From: Bog-793 sp035625025
GTDB lineage: Bacteria > Actinomycetota > Acidimicrobiia > Acidimicrobiales > Bog-793
Direction of reading: 5' to 3'
Assembly (NCBI GenBank): GCA_035625025.1
Contig: DASPQJ010000048.1
Coordinates: forward strand, 1 to 47,937
DNA length: 47,937 nt
This document shows positions 8,226-16,341 of this stretch, piece after piece (position 1 is the stretch's first letter; the number at the start of each line of letters is the position of its first letter). The notes below the pieces were generated by a model that did no database searches, had not been told where the DNA came from, and worked only from the letters and a program-made list of their open reading frames with translations. The position numbers and the translations under genes are program-made.

Positions 8226-9368
8226 CTAGACCGCGAGACGCGGCACCCGTGAGCCGATGCCGCAGAGAACCTCGTAAACGATCGTCCCGAGCCGTTCGGC
8301 CCACTCCTCAGCGGTGATCTCCTCGGCCCCTTGCCGGCCGAGGAGGACGACCTCGTCGCCCGGCCGCACGTCGCGCTCGGCGCCGCAATCGATGAGGAGT
8401 TGGTCCATCGTCACCGTGCCGGCGATGCGACGGCGCCTCCCGTTGATGAGCACCTCGCCACCGGCCGGCCCGAGCTGGCGCCGCACCCCGTCGGCGTAGC
8501 CGAGCGGCACGTCGGCGACGTCGGCGTCCTCGCTGAGCTCGTAGGTCCGCCCGTAGCTCGTCCGTTCCCCGGCGGCGAGGCGACGCACGCAATGGACGCG
8601 CGACTTCAGCGCGAGGACCGGTCGCAAGCCCTCGTCCGGGCCGACGAGCCCGCCAAGGACCTTCCCGACCGCCGGCGAGGGCGCGTGGCCGTAGCAGGTG
8701 ATGCCGCAGCGGACGAGGTCGTAGCGGCTGCGGGGGTGCGCGATCGCCCCGGCGGAGTTGGCGGCGTGGACGAGCTCCGGGCGGCAGCCGGCGGCGCGGG
8801 TCGCGGCGACGACGGTTTCGAACCGCACGATCTGTTCGGCGGTGAAGGCGTCGTCTGGGTCGTCGGCGACGGCGAAATGCGTCCAGAGCCCGCCGAGCGT
8901 CAGCGATCCCGACGCGGTGATCCGGCCGGCGAGCGCGGGCACGTCCGCGGCGTCGGCGCCGACCCGGTGCATGCCGGTGTCGACCTTCAGATGGACCGCG
9001 ACCGGATGCCCGAGGTACGCCGCCACCCCGGCGGCGAGGGCGATACCCGGTTCGCTGTACACCGTCGGCGTCGCCCCGCTGGCACAGAGCGCGCCGAGCG
9101 CGTCGGGGGGCGCCTCGGCGAGGAGCAGCACCGGGGCCATGATGCCGGCCTCGCGCAGCGTGATCGCCTCTTCGACGAGCGCGACGGCGAGCATTGCGGC
9201 GCCGCCCGCCAGCGCGGCCCGGGCGACCTCGACGCTGCCGTGGCCGTAACCGTCGGCCTTCACGACGGCACAGAGCCGCGACGGCGCGACGAGCCGACAC
9301 AAAAGGGCGACGTTCGATCGGACGGCGTCGACGTCGATCTCGGCCCACGACGGACGGTATGTCGTCAT
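8226..9368 (-). CDS. alr: Alanine racemase
   Basis: A 380-residue PLP-dependent alanine racemase supplying D-alanine for peptidoglycan. The PLP lysine is Lys37 in AVVKADGYGHG. LKVDTGMHRVG lies in the barrel, and the second catalytic base is Tyr272 in SYGRTY. The C-terminal beta domain carries GYADGVRR and GTVTMDQLLIDCG. ATG 9368 forms an ATGA overlap with the nnr stop; the frame is open upstream within nnr, but the conserved protein begins here (MTTYRPSWAEIDVDAVRSNV). With glmM and glmS upstream, it belongs to a cell-wall precursor group. Confidence 0.97.
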   Translation of the reverse strand: MTTYRPSWAEIDVDAVRSNVALLCRLVAPSRLCAVVKADGYGHGSVEVARAALAGGAAMLAVALVEEAITLREAGIMAPVLLLAEAPPDALGALCASGATPTVYSEPGIALAAGVAAYLGHPVAVHLKVDTGMHRVGADAADVPALAGRITASGSLTLGGLWTHFAVADDPDDAFTAEQIVRFETVVAATRAAGCRPELVHAANSAGAIAHPRSRYDLVRCGITCYGHAPSPAVGKVLGGLVGPDEGLRPVLALKSRVHCVRRLAAGERTSYGRTYELSEDADVADVPLGYADGVRRQLGPAGGEVLINGRRRRIAGTVTMDQLLIDCGAERDVRPGDEVVLLGRQGAEEITAEEWAERLGTIVYEVLCGIGSRVPRLAV

Positions 9369-10750
9369 CGCCTGGACCCCGGGCCCATCCCCCCGGCCGA
9401 GAGCACCGACGCGACGAGTCGCGGGAGGTCGGAAGCCCCGAGGCCTTCGCCGAGGCCGATCGCCGCGGCCCGCCCGTGGACGTGCGCGGCCAATCCCGCG
9501 GCCTGTAACGGCGCAAGGCCCCGGGCGAGGAGCGCGCCGAGCACGCCCGACAGCACGTCGCCCGTCCCGGCGGTCGACAGCCGGGAGGACCCGGCGGTCA
9601 CGATCAAGGCCTCGCCGCTCGGGGCGGCGACGACCGTCGCGGGGCCCTTCAACAACACGAAGGCGCCGAGATCGCGCGCCAGCACACGGGTCGCGGCCAA
9701 TCGGTCCTCGCCCGGCGACGCGCCGACGAGGCGCGCGTACTCGCCGTCGTGCGGCGTGAGGACGGTCGGCGCCCGACGGCGCCGGAGGACTGCCGACGCC
9801 TCCGCCACCGCACCGAGCGCGAACAGTCCATCGGCGTCGATCACGATCGGGACCTCGGCCCGCGCCACGACCTCGAGGATGCCTCGCGCGGCCTCGGCGG
9901 TCCGCCCGAGACCGGGCCCGACGACGAGTGCCTGGCAGCGACCCAGCTCGTCGAGCACCGCCCCGGCCCAGTCGACCTCCGGGACGGGGCGCGCCACGGC
10001 CTCGACGACCGGGACCGTGCCGGGCTCGATGCCGGGAGAGCCGAGACGGACCATTCCCGCCCCCGCCCGGATCGCGCCCCTGGCCGCCAGGGCGGCGGCG
10101 CCGAACATACCGGGTGACCCGGCGACGACGTAGACGGCGTTGTCCCACTTGTTGCCCTGCGGGTCGCGTCGGGGGATCCAGGCGAGGTCGTCGTCCTCGA
10201 CGAGGTGCTGGGCCGGCGTTCCGACCTCGAGCCCGATCGGCTCCACGATGACGGCCCCAGCGAGCTCGGGTCCTTGTCCGAGCAGAAGACCCGGTTTCAG
10301 GGCGCCGAACGTCACCGTCACGTCGGCCCGTACCGCGCCCGGCGTCGCCGACCCGGTGTCGGCGACGACGCCGGAGGGGATGTCGACCGCGAGGACGACC
10401 GCCTCCGGCGGGGGGCGGGGGGCGCGGTAGTCGCCGTGGAAGCGCGTCCCGAACGCGGCATCGACGACGAGATCGCACCCGGGGATCTCGTCAGGAACGT
10501 CGGCCGCGGGGAAGACGGTGACGCGCGCCCCCCGGCGGGCGAGCAGCGCCGCGGCGACGCGTCCGTCGTCGCCGTTGTGGCCCTTGCCGGCGACGACGGC
10601 GACCCGGCGTCCGTACATGCCCCCGAGGCAGGCGACCGCGGCGCGGGCGACCGAAAAGCCCGCCCGGGCGACGAGCGTCTCGAGACCGACCTGCCGGCGG
10701 CCCTCTTCGTCGACCGCCTCCATCTCCGCCGTCGTCAGCACGGGTTTCAT
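9365..10750 (-). CDS. nnr: Bifunctional NAD(P)HX epimerase/dehydratase
   Basis: A 461-residue two-domain repair enzyme that converts hydrated NAD(P)H back to NAD(P)H. The N-terminal YjeF epimerase domain (about 1-205) has VAVVAGKGHNGDDGRVAAAL, VVDAAFGTRF and LAVDIPSGVVADTG. The C-terminal ADP-dependent dehydratase domain (about 210-461) has VVAGSPGMFGAA, VVGPGLG, VIDADGLFAL, VLTPHDGEYARL and the nucleotide-binding STAGTGDVLSGVLGALLA. One oddity is that the epimerase glycine loop reads GKGHNGDDG where GxGNNGGDG is usual. The start is ATG 10750, 42 bp after acpS. Confidence 0.95.
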   Translation of the reverse strand: MKPVLTTAEMEAVDEEGRRQVGLETLVARAGFSVARAAVACLGGMYGRRVAVVAGKGHNGDDGRVAAALLARRGARVTVFPAADVPDEIPGCDLVVDAAFGTRFHGDYRAPRPPPEAVVLAVDIPSGVVADTGSATPGAVRADVTVTFGALKPGLLLGQGPELAGAVIVEPIGLEVGTPAQHLVEDDDLAWIPRRDPQGNKWDNAVYVVAGSPGMFGAAALAARGAIRAGAGMVRLGSPGIEPGTVPVVEAVARPVPEVDWAGAVLDELGRCQALVVGPGLGRTAEAARGILEVVARAEVPIVIDADGLFALGAVAEASAVLRRRRAPTVLTPHDGEYARLVGASPGEDRLAATRVLARDLGAFVLLKGPATVVAAPSGEALIVTAGSSRLSTAGTGDVLSGVLGALLARGLAPLQAAGLAAHVHGRAAAIGLGEGLGASDLPRLVASVLSAGGMGPGSRR

Positions 10751-10792
10751 CTCTCGCTCGCCAATCGCCGGATCAGCCCGGAATGCGGGGCG

Positions 10793-11158
10793 TCATTCCG
10801 CGACAACGACGGCCCCCGCGTGCGTGCCCGTGTGGGTGAGCGAGACCCGGAAGACCCCCACCCCGAGCGCGGCGACGCGGGCCGCCGCAAGACCGGTCGT
10901 CTCGAGCGACGGGGCGCCCGACGGCGCCCGCACGACGCCGATCTCGCCGAGACGGACGGCACCGATCCCGACCCCGAGGGCCTTCATCGTCGCCTCTTTC
11001 GCCGCGAACCGCGCCGCGAGCCCCGGAACGGGGTCGGCGCGACCCGCCATGTCGGCCTTCTCCCGGGCGGTGAACACCCGGTCGGCGAGTCCGGGGCGGC
11101 GCGCCAGCACCCGCCGGAACCGGGCGACGTCGACGGTGTCGAGCCCGATGCCGATCAC
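10793..11158 (-). CDS. acpS: Holo-[acyl-carrier-protein] synthase
   Basis: A 121-residue AcpS, which transfers 4'-phosphopantetheine from CoA to apo-ACP. The signature MIGIGLDTVDVARFRRVL includes the Mg2+ ligand Asp7. RFAAKEATMKALG at 50-62 includes the second ligand Glu55. The C-terminal SLTHTGTHAGAVVVAE closes the fold. The length is normal for the family. The start is GTG 11158, and 43 bp separate it from glmS. The context between glmS and nnr is common in actinobacteria. Confidence 0.96.
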   Translation of the reverse strand: MIGIGLDTVDVARFRRVLARRPGLADRVFTAREKADMAGRADPVPGLAARFAAKEATMKALGVGIGAVRLGEIGVVRAPSGAPSLETTGLAAARVAALGVGVFRVSLTHTGTHAGAVVVAE

Positions 11159-11201
11159 GGCCCGACCGTCCGGACGGAACGGACCCTCCGGCGTGCGGAC
11201 G

Positions 11202-13049
11202 TCATTCGACGGTCACGACCTTGGCGAGATTGCGGGGTCGATCGACGTCGTTGCCCCGCGCCCGGGCGATCGCGTAGGCGAAGCACTGGCTCGGCACTGC
11301 GGCGACGATGGGTGTGAGCAGCTCGAGCGTGGGGGGGATCTCCAGTACCGCGTCGACGAGGCCGGCGGTCTCGTCGTCGCCCTCGTCGGCGAGGGCGACG
11401 ATCGTCGCGCCCCGGGCGCGCATCTCCTCGACGTTCGCCATCACCTTCTCCCACAGTGGCGTGCGCGTCGCCACGACGATGACGACGACGCCGGGCTCGA
11501 TGAGCGAGATCGGGCCGTGTTTCATCTCCCCGGCCGGATAGGCCTCGGCGCGCACGTAGGCGAGCTCTTTCAGCTTCAGCGCACCCTCCATCGCGATCGG
11601 CAGGCCGGACCGGCGGCCGAGGAAGTACACGTTGTCGACCGCCGCGAACCGCCGGGCGACGTCCATGTAGGCCTCGGCGCGCCCGACCGCCCGTTCCACC
11701 AGTGCGGCCACCGATCCGAGCCCGTCGGTGACGCGCCGCACCTCGGCGTCGTCGATCGCGTCCCGCGCCCGGGCGAGGTGGAGCGCCAGCACCTGGAGCA
11801 GGGCGAGCTGTGCCACGTGGCACTTCGTCGAGGCCACGCCGATCTCCGGCCCGGCGTGGGTGTAGCAGACTCCGTCGGACTCCCGGGCCATCACGGAGTC
11901 GACCACGTTCGAGACGGAGATGACCCCGGCTCCCCGGCGACGCGCCTCGCGGATCGCGTGCAACGAGTCGACGGTCTCGCCGGACTGGCTCACCGCGACG
12001 ACGAGCGTCTCGGGTCCGACGACCGAGAGACGGTAGCGGAACTCGCTCGAGATGTCGGCATCGGCGTGGAGCCGCGCCCACGACTCGATCGACTGTCGCC
12101 CGACGAGCGCGGCGTGGTAGCTCGACCCGCAGCCGAGCAACAACACGCGCTGATAACCGGCGAGCACCTCGGAAGGGATCGTCAGCTCCTCGATCTCGGT
12201 GGCGCCGTCGGCGGTGATCCGGCCGAGCAGCGTCTGCGCGATCGCGTGCGGCTGCTCGTGGATCTCCTTCGACATGTAGTCGGCGTAGCCGTCCTTCCTC
12301 GCGTCGGCGACGCTCCAGGTCACCTCGTGGCGGCGGAGCTCGACGGGGTTGCCCGCGAGATCGCACGCCTCGACGTGACCCGGCCGGATCTCGGCGACCT
12401 CGTCGTCGTCGAGCAGATACAGCTCGCGGGTCGTACCGAGGAGGGCAGCGATGTCCGAGGCCACGAGCCCCAGCGAGTCGGTGCGACCGATCACGATCGG
12501 TGAGGTCCGCCGGGCGACGACGATCACGTCGGGTTCGGTGCGCGCGACGACGGCGATCGCGAAGTCGCCCCGCAGTATCGCCATGGAACGGCGCACTGCC
12601 TCTCTGAGGCCAGGCCTGCCGGCGAGCTCCGCCTCGACGAGGTGGGCAATCACCTCCGTATCCGTGTCCGAGACCAGCTCATGTCCGTTCGCCGCGAGCG
12701 TCCCGGCGAGCTCGCGGTGGTTCTCGATGATCCCGTTGTGGACGACCGCGACCTTCTCGGTGCAGTCGACGTGCGGGTGGGCATTGCGTTCGGTGGGGAC
12801 CCCGTGGGTCGCCCAGCGCGTGTGACCGACGGCCGCGCCGGCCGTCACCGGCGCGTCGGCGACCATCGACCGCAGTTTCTCGACCGAGCGCGTCAGCTCG
12901 GCGACCCGCACGACGTAGAGATCATCGGAGGACAGGTCGACGAGCGCGACGCCCGCCGAGTCGTATCCCCGGTATTCGAGAGCTTCCAGCCCGGAAAGGA
13001 TGACGCCGAGCGGTTCAGTGGACCCGGTGACCCCGAAGATGCCGCACAT
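11202..13049 (-). CDS. glmS: Glutamine--fructose-6-phosphate aminotransferase (isomerizing)
   Basis: A 615-residue GlmS making glucosamine-6-phosphate from fructose-6-phosphate and glutamine, the entry to UDP-GlcNAc. The N-terminal glutaminase domain (1 to about 240) starts MCGIFGVTGS with nucleophile Cys2, then LEYRGYDSAGVAL and GHTRWATHGVPTERNAHPH. Two SIS isomerase domains follow, with LLGCGSSYHAALVG, VAVSQSGETVDSL, and later YFLGRRSGLPIAMEGALKLK and EAYPAGEMKHGPISLIEPG. The C-terminus DVDRPRNLAKVVTVE carries the catalytic lysine. It is followed by acpS and preceded by glmM, 65 bp away. Confidence 0.98.
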   Translation of the reverse strand: MCGIFGVTGSTEPLGVILSGLEALEYRGYDSAGVALVDLSSDDLYVVRVAELTRSVEKLRSMVADAPVTAGAAVGHTRWATHGVPTERNAHPHVDCTEKVAVVHNGIIENHRELAGTLAANGHELVSDTDTEVIAHLVEAELAGRPGLREAVRRSMAILRGDFAIAVVARTEPDVIVVARRTSPIVIGRTDSLGLVASDIAALLGTTRELYLLDDDEVAEIRPGHVEACDLAGNPVELRRHEVTWSVADARKDGYADYMSKEIHEQPHAIAQTLLGRITADGATEIEELTIPSEVLAGYQRVLLLGCGSSYHAALVGRQSIESWARLHADADISSEFRYRLSVVGPETLVVAVSQSGETVDSLHAIREARRRGAGVISVSNVVDSVMARESDGVCYTHAGPEIGVASTKCHVAQLALLQVLALHLARARDAIDDAEVRRVTDGLGSVAALVERAVGRAEAYMDVARRFAAVDNVYFLGRRSGLPIAMEGALKLKELAYVRAEAYPAGEMKHGPISLIEPGVVVIVVATRTPLWEKVMANVEEMRARGATIVALADEGDDETAGLVDAVLEIPPTLELLTPIVAAVPSQCFAYAIARARGNDVDRPRNLAKVVTVE

Positions 13050-13114
13050 GACCCCAGGCTACGGGTTCGCCGGACGGGCCGCGGGACGGGCTCGGCAACA
13101 CGCGAGCGATTCCG

Positions 13115-14473
13115 TCACGTCACGACGGGTCCGAGTTCGCGTTCGACGGCCGCGACGATGCGACCGAGTGCGGCGTCCACCGCGGCGCGGCTTTCCGCTT
13201 CGACCATCACCCGCACGAGGGGCTCCGTGCCGCTCACGCGCAGGACGACCCGACCCGACGGGCCGAGGTCGTGTTCGACCGTCGCGACCTCCTCCCACAC
13301 CGCCTGGGCTTCCTCCAGCCGATCCGGCGCCGCGACGGCGACGTTGCGCAACTCCTGGGGAAGCCGTTCGATCGCGGCGTCAGCGAGCTCACCGAGTGGC
13401 CGGCCGAGGCGGGCGACGAGCTCGAGGAGCTTCAGGCCAGTGAGAATCCCGTCGCCGGTCGTCGCGTCCCTGCGGAAGACGATGTGCCCCGATTGCTCGC
13501 CCCCGAGCACGAGTCCGTTCCGTTCCAGGGCGTCGGAGACGAAGCGGTCCCCGACCGGCGTCTCGATGAGCCGGATGCCGGCCGCGGCGAGCGCTCGGCG
13601 AAGCCCGAGATTGCTCATCACCGTGGCGACGACGGCGTCGTTGTCGAGCTCGCCCCGGGAGTGCAGGTCGACCGCGAACAGGGCCAGCAGCGCGTCACCG
13701 TCAACGACCTCGCCGCGCTGATCGACGGCGATCATCCTGTCGGCGTCGCCGTCAAAGGCGACACCGAGATCGGCTCGCCGTTCGACGACCTCCCGGGCGA
13801 TGAATCCGGGAGTCGTCGCTCCGCAGCCCGCGTTGATGTTCGTCCCGTCCGGGGCGTCACCGACGGTCTCGGCGTCGACACCGAGGAGCGTGAGAACGAG
13901 CGGCGCAACCGCCGCCGCCGCCCCGTTCCCGCAGTCGCAGACGATCCGCAGACGCCGACCGGCGGGCATCGTGACGCTGCTCGCGAGGTGACCCGCGTAC
14001 TCGCTGACGGCGTCGCGGTCCTCGACGACCTCGCCGACCGTCTCGCCGATGCGAGCGTCGGAGGGGATGGAGGCGGCCAGCCCGACGAGACGATCGATCT
14101 CGACCTCGATCGCCCGCTCGGTGGCGTCGGGGATTTTCGTCCCCGTCGCCGAGATCAGCTTGATGCCGTTGTCGGCGAAGGGATTGTGCGACGCCGAGAC
14201 CATGACGCCCGGTTGCGCGCGCCGGGCGGCGAGCCACGCGATACCGGGTGTCGGCAGCACGCCGACGTCGATCACGCGCTCTCCTTCCGCGGCGAGGCCC
14301 GCCGCCAGCGCAGCTTTCAACATCGGCGACGATCGGCGGGTGTCCGACCCGACGATGAAGCCCGCACCGCCGAGGTGCCGGGCCGCGGCGCGCCCGAGCA
14401 CGAGCGCGATCTCGGGCGTCAGTTCGCTGTTCGCGACACCTCGGATGCCGTCTGTGCCAAATCGCAGGAGCAT
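13115..14473 (-). CDS. glmM: Phosphoglucosamine mutase
   Basis: A 452-residue GlmM, which interconverts glucosamine-6-phosphate and glucosamine-1-phosphate. MLLRFGTDGIRGVANSELTP is the family start. The phosphoserine loop is VSASHNPFADNG with active Ser95. The Mg2+ loop is AFDGDADR, the sugar-binding loop GGEQSGHIVF, and the phosphate-binding loop RVSGTEPLVRVM. I place the start at ATG 14473, 16 bp after rpsI; the open frame continues upstream across rpsI but without conserved sequence. The Shine-Dalgarno is weak, suggesting coupling to rpsI. Together with glmS it supplies amino sugar for the wall. Confidence 0.97.
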   Translation of the reverse strand: MLLRFGTDGIRGVANSELTPEIALVLGRAAARHLGGAGFIVGSDTRRSSPMLKAALAAGLAAEGERVIDVGVLPTPGIAWLAARRAQPGVMVSASHNPFADNGIKLISATGTKIPDATERAIEVEIDRLVGLAASIPSDARIGETVGEVVEDRDAVSEYAGHLASSVTMPAGRRLRIVCDCGNGAAAAVAPLVLTLLGVDAETVGDAPDGTNINAGCGATTPGFIAREVVERRADLGVAFDGDADRMIAVDQRGEVVDGDALLALFAVDLHSRGELDNDAVVATVMSNLGLRRALAAAGIRLIETPVGDRFVSDALERNGLVLGGEQSGHIVFRRDATTGDGILTGLKLLELVARLGRPLGELADAAIERLPQELRNVAVAAPDRLEEAQAVWEEVATVEHDLGPSGRVVLRVSGTEPLVRVMVEAESRAAVDAALGRIVAAVERELGPVVT

Positions 14474-14489
14474 CGAATGCCAGATGGCG

Positions 14490-14882
14490 TCAGCGCTTCG
14501 AGTACTGCGGGGCCTTGCGGGCTTTCTTGAGCCCGTACTTCTTGCTCTCTTTCTCGCGGCTGTCACGAGTGAGCAGGCCGGCACGCTTCAAGGTCGTGCG
14601 CAGCTCCGGTTCGACCTCGACGAGGCCGCGGGCTATCCCGAGTCGCAACGCCCCGGCCTGGCCGGCGACGCCGCCACCGTCGATCGTCGCGACGACGTCG
14701 AAGCTGTCTGCGCGCCCGGTGACGCGCAGCGGCTCGGTGGCGTGCATCCGGTTCGTGACCGACGAGAAGTACTCGTCGAGCGGCCGACGATTGACGGTCA
14801 CCTTGCCCTCGCCCGGGACGAGGCGGACGCGGGCGACGGCAGCCTTGCGGCGTCCGGTCGTCTGGCAGAGCGGTGCGGGCAT
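14490..14882 (-). CDS. rpsI: 30S ribosomal protein S9
   Basis: A 130-residue S9 of the small-subunit head. It has TTGRRKAAVARVRLVPGEGK, the NRRPLDEYF segment, GGGVAGQAGALRLGIARGL, and the typical basic tail KKYGLKKARKAPQYSKR, whose last residues reach toward the P-site tRNA. GAGGAGGAG lies just upstream of ATG 14882. It follows rplM by 13 bp, forming the classic rplM-rpsI pair. Confidence 0.98.
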   Translation of the reverse strand: MPAPLCQTTGRRKAAVARVRLVPGEGKVTVNRRPLDEYFSSVTNRMHATEPLRVTGRADSFDVVATIDGGGVAGQAGALRLGIARGLVEVEPELRTTLKRAGLLTRDSREKESKKYGLKKARKAPQYSKR

Positions 14883-14895
14883 CGGCTCCTCCTCA

Positions 14896-15345
14896 CTACG
14901 GGGCCGGCCGCGCCCGCTCGACCAGCCGCGGCTTCGGCGTCTGGGCGGCGTGCGGATGGTCCGGGCCCGCGTAGACCTTGAGCTTTGTCAACATCCGGCG
15001 ACCGAGCGCTCCCTTGGGCAGCATGCCGGCGACGGCGCGCCGCACGACTTCCTCGGGCTTGGTGGCGAGCAGACTGGCGAAGGTCGTCGCCGTGAGCCCG
15101 CCCGGGTAGCCGCTGTGGCGGTAGGCGAGCTTGCCCTCGGCCTTGCCCGCCGTCAGGACCACCTTGGCCGCGTTCACCACGATGACGTGGTCACCGGTGT
15201 CGACGTGCGGGGCGAAGATCGGCTTGTGCTTGCCACGCAGCAAGCGGGCCACCTCCGTGGCGAGCCTGCCGAGGACGAGGCCGTCCGCGTCGATGGTGTG
15301 CCACTCGCGGACGATGTCGCTCGATTTCGGGGAGAACGTGCGCAC
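14896..15345 (-). CDS. rplM: 50S ribosomal protein L13
   Basis: A 149-residue L13, an early assembly protein of the large subunit. Family segments are REWHTIDADGLVLGRLATEV, LLRGKHKPIFAPHVDTGD, YRHSGYPGG and GMLPKGALGRRMLTKLKVY, ending with AGPDHPHAAQTPKP. GTG 15345 is chosen because the product then aligns at the N-terminus with mycobacterial L13 and an AAAGGA site lies just upstream; longer versions would add low-complexity sequence. A candidate promoter lies about 90-120 bp upstream. Confidence 0.96.
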   Translation of the reverse strand: MRTFSPKSSDIVREWHTIDADGLVLGRLATEVARLLRGKHKPIFAPHVDTGDHVIVVNAAKVVLTAGKAEGKLAYRHSGYPGGLTATTFASLLATKPEEVVRRAVAGMLPKGALGRRMLTKLKVYAGPDHPHAAQTPKPRLVERARPAP

Positions 15346-15436
15346 TGCCCATCCTTTGCAAGTGGCCCGGGGCGCGGTGCCTGCGAAGGGCCGAATTCGC
15401 GCGTCAAGCCGACTTTGCGCTTCTGGCCGAAAACTA

Positions 15437-15465
15437 AGGCTAGATGACCTGCTCGAACGGCGCAA
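15437..15465 (-). promoter_or_regulatory. Candidate promoter of rplM-rpsI
   Basis: On the minus strand TTGCGC (15460-15465) and TAGCCT (15437-15442) are 17 bp apart, 92 bp upstream of the rplM start. The -35 hexamer and spacing are identical to those of the candidate rpsL promoter. The 244-bp gap (15346-15589) also has to hold the promoter of the divergent plus-strand gene, which I could not identify. Confidence 0.5.
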
Positions 15466-15589
15466 ACGACCCGCGGGGCGCCGTGGCTGCCGCCGTCTCC
15501 CGACGGGGCCGGCGAACGGTCGGGAACGAGCAACCCGGGCCCCTGCCCGATGATCTGCACCGGGCCCGGCGTCTGCCTACCGTGGTGCC

Positions 15590-16264
15590 GTGCGGAGAAA
15601 AAGGCCCGCCGTCGATGTGTTTCCGGAGGGAGTTGGTGCGGCCGCGCCCGCAGAACGCCCCCCAAGCGACCCCTACGCAGCCTTCGTCCACGATCTCGCG
15701 CAGTGGACGCGGGCCCGGATCATCGCCCGTCTCGACGAGAGTTCGGTGCTTTCGAACCGCGCCAAGCTCATCTACGGGGCCGCCTGGCTCGCCGGGGCGG
15801 GGTCGGCGGACTGGTACCTCACCGCCGAGATCGCCTCGCCCGGGGACGAAGGCGGACCCGGGATCGGCAGCCTCCTGCGGTGGCGCGCCGAGATGGGGAC
15901 TCCCCCGACGGAGGACGACTTCTTCTTCGTGGCCGTCGTCTGCACGTTCTTCCACTTGTTCGCCGTGATGGCCGACCGCGATCGCCTTTCGACCGCACGC
16001 ACGTTCGCCACGCAGATCGGTGCGCCCCCTGAGCTGGGCGACCTGGCGTACGAGCTCGAACACGCCTACCCGACGCGCCGACTCTCCCCGCGCCAGGAGA
16101 CGAACCTCGCCAGCTACCTCGCGCAAGCCGATCTGCGACTCGCCGAGCATCTGGGCGTCGACAACAGTCCGGGACTGAGCGTCGAGCAGGCGACGACCGT
16201 CTTGCAGCAGTTCAACGCCCTGTTCCGCGACAACGTCGCCGCGGTCGTGCAACGGCTCGAGTAG
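15590..16264 (+). CDS. Hypothetical protein, only plus-strand gene in the window
   Basis: A 224-residue protein I do not recognise. It is predicted soluble and mostly helical, with no signal peptide. Notable segments are FVHDLAQWTRARIIARL, NRAKLIYGAAWLAGAGSAD, an aromatic run DDFFFVAVVCTFFHLFAVM (about 105-123), and a C-terminal half with GAPPELGDLAYELEHAYPTR and QFNALFRDNVAAVVQRLE. The aromatic run might be a short buried or membrane-associated helix but is weak as a transmembrane segment. GTG 15590 has no visible Shine-Dalgarno, so it may be leaderless; GTG 15617 is an alternative. It is divergent from rplM and convergent with the glycosyltransferase at 16340. I believe it is real because codon-position bias and amino-acid composition look like those of a protein, while the opposite strand gives arginine-rich noise. 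Confidence 0.7.
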   Translation: MRRKRPAVDVFPEGVGAAAPAERPPSDPYAAFVHDLAQWTRARIIARLDESSVLSNRAKLIYGAAWLAGAGSADWYLTAEIASPGDEGGPGIGSLLRWRAEMGTPPTEDDFFFVAVVCTFFHLFAVMADRDRLSTARTFATQIGAPPELGDLAYELEHAYPTRRLSPRQETNLASYLAQADLRLAEHLGVDNSPGLSVEQATTVLQQFNALFRDNVAAVVQRLE

Positions 16265-16287
16265 CCGAGGACACCCGACAGACGTCG

Positions 16288-16341
16288 GAGCGGGCCCGCC
16301 GCGGGTCGCCGGACGCTCGGCGTCGCGTCGCCGGCCCGCTC
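16288..16341. terminator. Hairpin between convergent genes, candidate bidirectional terminator
   Basis: GAGCGGGCC (16288-16296) pairs perfectly with GGCCCGCTC (16333-16341), and an inner GACGC/GCGTC pair lies in the loop. It sits between the plus-strand gene's stop (16264) and the glycosyltransferase stop (16340-16342), overlapping the latter. There is no T-run on either side, so factor-independent termination is uncertain. Confidence 0.4.
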
